Source: Chromera velia (lineage: Eukaryota; Sar; Chromeraceae). Taken from it: a DNA stretch of 20,000 nucleotides. The position numbers and the translations under genes were made by a program. The DNA lies in NCBI GenBank assembly GCA_018398765.1, contig JAHBMJ010000731.1:1-20000 (forward strand), read 5' to 3'. The first letter of the stretch is position 1, and every line of letters starts with the position of its first letter. The notes beneath the pieces are model-generated. The model was not told where the DNA came from. It ran no database searches and saw only the letters and a program-made list of their open reading frames with translations. Shown here in pieces: positions 9,151 to 15,372 of this stretch.

Positions 9151-12100
9151 CCCGGTAAGAAGAAGCGAATATCACACTGAAAGAGACAAAAGGCCAATCA
9201 ACAGTTCTGACTACCTACATGTCTGCCTGCCTCATTGCCTCGTTGAATGAATGAGCTGATTGATTCAATGATTGATTGATTGACTGGATGGTTGGAAGGC
9301 TATATGGCGACTCAGTAGCGCACCAACCGACTGATTGACTGACTGACTGACTGACTGACTGGACTGACCTGACACTGACCTGACACTGGCCTGACACTGG
9401 CCTGACACTGGCCTGACACTGACCTGACACTGGCCTGACACTGGCCTGACACTGGCCTGACACTGGCCTGACACTGCCCTGACACTGCCCTGACACTGCC
9501 CTGACACTGCCCTGACACTGACCTGACACTGGCCTGACACTGGCCTGACACTGGCCTGACACTGACCTGACACTGACCTGACACTGACCTGACACTGGCC
9601 TGACACTGGCCTGACACTGGCCTGACACTGGCCTGACACTGACCTGACACTGGCCTGACACTGGCCTGACACTGGCCTGACACTGGCCTGACACTGGTCT
9701 GACACTGGTCTGACAGTGACCTGACAGTGACCTGACAGTGACCTGACAGTGACCTGACAGTGACCTGACAGTGACCTGACAGTGACCTGACAGTGACCTG
9801 ACAGTGACCTGACAGTGACCTGACAGTGACCTGACAGTGACCTGACAGTGACCTGACAGTGACCTGACAGTGACCTGACAGTGACCTGACAGTGACCTGA
9901 CAGTGACCTGACAGTGACCTGACAGTGACCTGACAGTGACCTGACAGTGACCTGACAGTGACCTGACAGTGACCTGACAGTGACCTGACAGTGACCTGAC
10001 AGTGACCTGACAGTGACCTGACAGTGACCTGACAGTGACCTGACAGTGANGACCTGACACTGACCTGACACTGACCTGACACTGACCTGACACTGACCTG
10101 ACACTGACCTGACACTGACCTGACACTGACCTGACACTGACCTGACACTGACCTGACACTGACCTGACACTGACCTGACACTGACCTGACACTGACCTGA
10201 CACTGACCTGACACTGACCTGACACTGACCTGACACTGACCTGACACTGACCTGACACTGACCTGACACTGACCTGACACTGACCTGACACTGACCTGAC
10301 ACTGACCTGACACTGACCTGACACTGACCTGACACTGACCTGACACTGACCTAACACTGACCTGACACTGACCTGACACTGACCTGACTGACTGACTGAC
10401 TGACTGGACTGACTGACTGACTGACTGACAGACAGACAGACAGACATACAGACAGACAGTCGGACGGACGGACGGACAGACGGACAATTTTTGTTTTCGG
10501 GAGTGCTTCGACTGCCTCAGAGAGTTGTGGGTAGATTCCCTCTGCGTCTGAGCAGTCGTCGACAAGGACGATTTCCTTCAGGAGGGGCGGGGGGGTTCTG
10601 TTCAGCACTGAGTGCACAGACCGCAGGAGAGTCGACAGAGGCTCGTTGAAGAAGGTCATCACGATCGACGCAGAGAGGCCGGAAAGCGCCGACCAGTCGA
10701 AGCGTTGCTCCAAGCACACAGCATCCCTGCAGACGCAGACATACCAGAGACGTGACCGCGGGAATCTTGGATTTCAATCATAAGAAAACACTAATGATCA
10801 AATACCCCGTCCCTGCCTGAAGGCCGTTCTCTAGAACAAGAATGTGACTGGAACACGAGAGAGCCGGGGGACACTCTGTTCCCTTCATTCAAAAGCAGTT
10901 GTCGCCACATGCTTGCCGTCTCCTCTTAAAGGGGAGTACGGAAACCTCTCTCTGATCTTGCCTCTCTCACTCCCTCCGCGTGCAGCGACTACCTTCTGCT
11001 TGGACATGCTTGGCACATTTCCACTAGCTGACTCAAACAAAGCCCCTGGCTCTCCCCGCCATGCAGGCATTTCACATACATACCTGCTGTCCCTCACATG
11101 TCTGTCCAAAGGCAGGGCGTCAGAGAGGCGTAGGTTGAAGCCGCCACCCGTCTCCAGCTCTCGAGACATGTTCAACTGAACGATCCGTAGATCGGGGCAT
11201 GAGTGTGTGCACACAGAGAGAAAAGAGAGAGGGGAGAAAGCTGATCAAAAGACGTGGAGGGAAAAAAAGGATAATTAATGTTGGAGAAAGAAAAATGAAC
11301 ATCCATCAGTGAGTTTTTTGAGTCCCTCCCTCGGCCTCTCCTGATTGAGTCCTTTCTGAGTCCATTTGTCTATTTCCCTTTCTGTCAAACTGTCTGCTTT
11401 CCAACGCACTGCTCTGCTTTGACTTCCCTTCTCTTCCTTTGTTCAAAATGACAGATTCCTCATGGCCCCTCAATGAAAAAGACCAACATATTGCTGCAGA
11501 ATTTGTGACCTGCACATCTGCCCGTCGTCTTTCTCTCTCCCTCTCACCAGTCCGCTTACTGCACAGATCCAGCAGTGTACCTCGTCCTCTCAAAATTCAT
11601 GATCGACTGGAGGAGTTAAGTGAATGAATACTCTTCGCGGTGATCACTCACGCATGACAGATGCCTGCAGAAGGAAACTCACCACCATATCTTTCAGATT
11701 CTCCTTGTGGGGCTGCCAGCCTCCAATTGTCTGCAGAGCCCCCAGAAATCCATGGAAGGACCCAGGGCGGGCCCCCTGCGTTTGGAGATCTCCCGAGATG
11801 CCGAGGTCCTCTGAACTCGCATTAAAGTATCCCCACACCACCTCACCCTTCTCACCCTGTCCTATGGTCTCACAAGAGGGCCCGCAGGAGGCACGGAGAA
11901 CTTCGTCCGGTACCCTCAGGCGTGTGTAGCCTGGAGGAACAGGTGAGAGAGTGGAAGGGGCTCCGGGTTGAGGTCCATCCAGACGGGGGGGGTCTTGAGG
12001 AGGTTTTTCTTTCTCATTCCCCGGGCTTTCTCGTCCTTTTTGATCCTTTCCTTTCACGACTTTTGAGGCCCCTTTGTCTCTCTCTCTTCGTAAATTCGGG

Positions 12101-12606
12101 GGGGCCTTCTTCTGGTTCTGGGCGACGCCTACTGCTCCTTTCAATTTTCCTTTGGGGGGGGGGAAGGGATCCAGGTCCCACTGCTGGGTGGCCTCTGAGG
12201 GGTCACATGGCAGGAGCGCCAATTGAGGCTGCGTGCATGATGCATGCGGGGACATACATTCAGGGAAGGCAGGGAGGGAAGGACGGAGGGATCGACAGAG
12301 GGCACGGGAGGAGGATTGAAAGAGTAAGCAGCGTATGCAAGAGAAGAGACGGAAAGCCCATGGAGCCTCCCTCCCTCCAGTGTTTTCTCGACTGGTGGTA
12401 AAGGTGAAGCAGAATTTCGGAGACGCTCTAAAAGGGGAAAGAAAGAAACCTTCAGTTTTCTTCTCCTTCAGACAGATATGAGAAGACTGCATGCAGAACG
12501 CGATCTCTTCGGCAACCTAAGGGGCAGCGGACATGCTGACAGACATACACCTACCCCCCCACCCCCCCACCCCTCACCCCCCCCACTCCCACACACGCAC
12601 TCGCAC

Positions 12607-12646
<40 letters not shown>

Positions 12647-14263
12647 AGAGAAAGAGAGAAAGAGAGAAAGAGAGAGAGAGCTTCCAAAATTCCAAGGCGG
12701 CGTCACCGGATCGGAATGACTCCCGCAAGACTCAATTTTTTCTCCGTCTGAAGAACATCGAAAACAGCAGAACGATTACCATGCATTCAATTATTCTGAC
12801 GATCCTCATGTCCCTTCCCTACCTGTTCTGCCTTGGAACCTGCCACTTGCAGTGCGAGACACCGCACGGACGTTTTTTCTTTTGGAGAGCTGTCTCCGCC
12901 CTCTTTCTCTTTCCCTTCTCCTCTGACACCCCACACCAACTGTTTGCCTTCCAGACTCCAAACTGGACTCGAGACGGATGGCACAGAAGGCGGCACAGTC
13001 TTCAAAAGCCCATCGCAGGAACGAAGTCGGTCTGGAGCTTCCACGCAGAGAGCGTCGTTGCCGCTCGGCCTCAACGTGCCTTGTCTGCACACAGACAACG
13101 CAAGTCCGCAGGTCACCGCGATTGGTGAAGTTTTGGAACACGAAAAATTGATCGAATGAAGCTCAATCCCCCAAAAGACAGAATCCGTGCGCTTTCTTCC
13201 CATCTCACCGGAAGAGGAGAGGATACAGCCCAAATGCTTCAGAGAGACACAAATGCGAAGAAACGCAAGACAAGGGGGATGCCGATGTGAATCTGTATGT
13301 CTGAGAAGCTGTCCTACGTTTTCTTCTATTCTCTTTTCGTGTTGCGCATGCATCCTTCAAAAGAACCACGCAAAGTCCCCAATTGAAGATCCCCCCCACA
13401 CCGACCGACCGACCGTGTAAGGAACCAAGCCTGAGTGCCTCCCTGTCCGTGACAGGGGAACACACCGATCCGAGCTGCTGGCCCCTCCTGTGTGTGGCCC
13501 ATCGAATCCAGACAACGACCCGAGTGCACAGACCGGATGGGGCCAACAAAAGGGACGTCCTCCATTGACCTGATGAAGTTCAGAGAGGCGACCTCAGAGA
13601 GGTACCATCCAAAGGAGTGACACTGGAGACGCCGTCGCAAATCAATTATCTGCAAATCATCATTCAGCGTGCACAGTCTTTCTCTCTCTCTCTCTTTTTC
13701 TGTCTCGTTCATCTGAAGTGAACAAGACTGCGAGAGGAGCTGCGCCAGAGGAAGCTTTTGATTCATTCCCCTTCACTTCCATCTAGCTGCCTGGAGGGCC
13801 CTCGGCAGGAATTCGACCCACCTCATCGAACCTTCCGAGGTCAAGATCGCTTCTCGGCTGGATTGTCAGAGGAATCTCTGCGTACTCGTCCATCCAACCG
13901 ACTGCAGCTCGGAGACGATTGCGCCAGAGGTCGTCCTGAGGCACTGTGTACCCGAGCCCGCCCTTCCTGAACACGTGGAAGACCCGCGAGCAAGGGGCGC
14001 ATAGGAGACGGCCCCCGCACATCCACAAGCGGAAGGAAAACTCGACGTTCTCGGCGCCCCAGAAACGCATCTCCTTGTCGTACCTGTAGGATCGAACGAA
14101 TTCAAAGGAAAAGGAGAAACAGAAAGGTTCTGGAAGAGTTTGTGGGACCAGAAAAAGTAGAAACACAAAGAAGAGTCCGATCACGCCAATAACAATGGTC
14201 ACACTTTCTCTCCGATCTGCGTGGTGGTTTTTGGACGTCACAGACTCAGCCAAGGTCACACAA

Positions 14264-14302
<39 letters not shown>

Positions 14303-15275
14303 AGCTCTTCCGCGTAAAAGCTCCGTGAGCGAAACACGACAAAATAAGGACGTCCCCGAACTCTTGACTGACCCCCCAAGTTCAAAGAACCATTCTCGGT
14401 CGACAGCGAAAAGCCCCCCTGCCATAACTGCGGAGGGAATGGGGTCTGCCCTCTCTACGTGGCCCTGCAGGCGTGACAGCTCCACGATGGTCCACTTAAA
14501 GTCAAGCTGGCACCTGCAAGCAGCACGGGGGGGGGTGTCACGGTGCGGGTCCTTACACACGCCGTGAGACAGCAGACGTTGCAAATCAGCGCACCTTGCC
14601 GGAACCAAAGCGGAACATCCAGCCACACAGGGAGGACGCAACGAAGAGTCCGAAAGGGAGCCCGGAAGGCCGCGTAAAGAATGTTCCTGTGAATCCAACA
14701 CAAAACTTACTTGCTTGTCTTTATCTTCACAAGATGTCCATAGCGCAACCCATTCAGTGGTGAACACGTCTGAAAAAAGAAACCTAGAGGCCAACTGTAT
14801 TTCTTTTTCGCATCTCTCCACTAGTCATCTCACACACTAGTCGAAATTTCCAAACGCGGATCTTATTTTCCTTCTCATCTTTGTCCCAAAGCTCAAAATG
14901 ACCTCCCTTACCACTCTCAGAATCCCGCACCCAGAGAAACAAACACGGAGAGGACAGAAGAACCTCAGAAAGAAAGACAGAAAGAAAGAAATCAAGAAAG
15001 AAAGAAAGAAAGAACCTGACCCGATTCCAGAGGTGGCAGAAAAGCGGAAGGTCTCTGCCTCGATGGAATCGATCACAGGCATTGCCACGTTCTTTCTGTC
15101 TTGCCGGATGATCTCCAGGAGAGGCTCCAGCCACCCGGGTTGAGTCTCGATGTGGGAGTCCAGCACCACCACCACGCGCCCCTCCGCACGAACGGCCCCT
15201 TCAAGACGCGCACCCATCAGACCCCGTCGTTCACCCAGGCGCACCTACACGCACGCACATCAAGTGCGCTCTTTG

Positions 15276-15329
<54 letters not shown>

Positions 15330-15341
15330 TCGCTCTCTCCC

Positions 15342-15372
<31 letters not shown>

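Noticed and set aside
9364-10387. Possible CRISPR-like array
   Set aside because: Units are contiguous 11-mers with no spacers, and the window is clearly eukaryotic.
9215-10565. Three overlapping minus-strand ORFs of 356 to 417 codons with QCQVSVRS-type repeats
   Set aside because: They are the same 11-mer array read in three frames. The unit has no stop on that strand, and the region lies inside intron 11 between well-supported exons.
11120-11302. Hydrophobic ORF that could be a signal anchor for a separate second GalNAc-transferase
   Set aside because: It runs through exon 10 in the wrong frame, so it cannot be joined directly to module 2, and it is rich in simple pyrimidine-derived Phe/Leu/Ser codons.
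12229-12492. N-terminal extension of the long minus-strand ORF upstream of exon 9
   Set aside because: The homologous join between exons 16 and 17 places the acceptor at 12229. Upstream sequence has no lectin features and exon 8 connects in phase.
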